Source of the DNA: Congregibacter sp.
GTDB taxonomy: Bacteria > Pseudomonadota > Gammaproteobacteria > Pseudomonadales > Halieaceae
Length of the DNA stretch: 5,594 bases
Assembly (NCBI GenBank): GCA_013911345.1
Contig: JACETJ010000106.1
Coordinates: 1 to 5,594 of the forward strand
Direction of reading: 5' to 3'
The translations under genes were made by a program, and so were the position numbers. This document shows, one piece after another, positions 4,980 through 5,594 of the stretch. The notes below the pieces were generated by a model. The model had not been told where the DNA came from, did not search any database, and saw nothing but the letters and a program-made list of their open reading frames with translations. Every line of letters starts with the position of its first letter. The stretch's first letter is position 1.

Positions 4980-5594
4980 ATGCGGAAATATCTCGAGATT
5001 GTTAATCACCGCACTTTTATCATCGTCACGCTGTGTATCGTGTCCGTATACGTGTGCTTGCGGCTGGACTACGCCTATAACGTCGACTGGATTTTCCTGA
5101 GTATCGCGGTCCTTTTCCCCCTCGTTTTCACCATTCGAGAGGCTTTTCGTCGCCGCCAGTTGGCGATCAGGGTCTTGAGTGCGCTGAAGGCTGCGATCAG
5201 CGCGTTTTATTTTGGCCTCGAAAACAACGTCAAGATGCCCATTGACGAAAAGCATCAGATCAACGGGCTGATGCGGTCACTGTCGGAAAAATTTACTGAT
5301 AGCCTCAAGGACCCGGAGCACCACGGCATGGATGAGGTGCGCGACATCATTAGGCAGATTTACGCCGTGAGTACGCCTCGGAACGAGGCGATTTCAAGCA
5401 ATGCCAGCCTGAAAATGATGCGTGTCATACAGGACATTCAGGAGAGCATAGAGAGCCTCCATGGCATCAAGATACACGGCACGCCGGTGAGTCTACGCGC
5501 GTATCTATTGGTGTCATTGTATTTTCTTCCCTTCATTTTCACGCCAAATCTGGTCTACAACCTGCATGACGATCCACGATGGTTGATCTATGTG
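4980..5594 (+). CDS. Membrane protein, N-terminal 205 residues, bestrophin-like layout (3' truncated by window edge)
   Basis: The frame from ATG 4980 is open for all 205 codons to the window edge. The start has AAGG seven nt upstream (4969-4972); an in-frame ATG at 4950 would add ten residues but lacks a clear ribosome binding site. Two membrane helices lie at about 13-28 and 37-52. After REAFRRRQ comes a long soluble, mostly helical part (about 55-170). A third helix at about 174-192 contains YFLPFIFTP, and a fourth probably begins at WLIYV. Two N-terminal helices, a cytoplasmic helical middle, then further helices after a (G/R)TP-S-L-R-A-Y segment recall bestrophin-family anion channels (UPF0187). 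The match is one of layout and short motifs, so the assignment is tentative. The gene is divergent from the kinase/phosphatase/FHA group and 170 nt from it. Confidence 0.82.
   Translation, partial: MRKYLEIVNHRTFIIVTLCIVSVYVCLRLDYAYNVDWIFLSIAVLFPLVFTIREAFRRRQLAIRVLSALKAAISAFYFGLENNVKMPIDEKHQINGLMRSLSEKFTDSLKDPEHHGMDEVRDIIRQIYAVSTPRNEAISSNASLKMMRVIQDIQESIESLHGIKIHGTPVSLRAYLLVSLYFLPFIFTPNLVYNLHDDPRWLIYV

Noticed and set aside
4806..5255. 149-codon minus-strand open frame spanning the divergent intergenic region
   Set aside because: It is antisense to the membrane gene starting at 4980, lacks any recognisable motif or hydrophobic segment, and has a composition typical of a shadow frame. The plus-strand frame has a ribosome site, a promoter candidate and clear membrane helices.

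Overview
The window looks like a chromosomal stretch from a Gram-negative bacterium, most likely a gammaproteobacterium and possibly a marine one. The hints are moderate GC content, a lipoprotein with stacked fasciclin domains, Sec signal peptides, a Shewanella-like PPP phosphatase, and a membrane module typical of proteobacterial TolB/TPR signalling proteins. The taxonomic guess is inference only. No mobile element, tRNA, rRNA or CRISPR array is visible.

Layout from left to right. (1) The last 51 codons of an unidentified plus-strand gene (1-156) end just before a strong hairpin terminator (162-188), which sits between two convergent genes. (2) A minus-strand gene (1618 to 200) encodes a lipoprotein with three tandem FAS1/fasciclin domains. 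(3) A 208-nt gap (1619-1826) holds small dyads and a hairpin that places the Shine-Dalgarno sequence in its loop. (4) A tight minus-strand group runs from 4809 down to 1827. Its first gene encodes an exported protein with a possible CotH/HipA-type kinase-like core (4809 to 3745). Its stop codon overlaps the probable GTG start of an exported Shewanella-like PPP phosphatase (3748 to 2507). After 35 nt comes a two-helix membrane protein with a C-terminal FHA domain (2471 to 1827). (5) A 170-nt divergent intergenic region (4810-4979) carries a palindrome and a plausible plus-strand promoter. (6) A plus-strand membrane protein gene starts at 4980, is open through all 205 codons to the right edge, and has a bestrophin-like layout.

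The most interesting unit is the three-gene minus-strand group. It puts a kinase-like protein, a PPP-type phosphatase and a phosphothreonine-reader (FHA) domain together, which suggests a phospho-signalling cassette. The predicted topology complicates this: the first two proteins appear exported, whereas the FHA domain should face the cytoplasm. The kinase assignment rests on short motif resemblance and needs a profile search.
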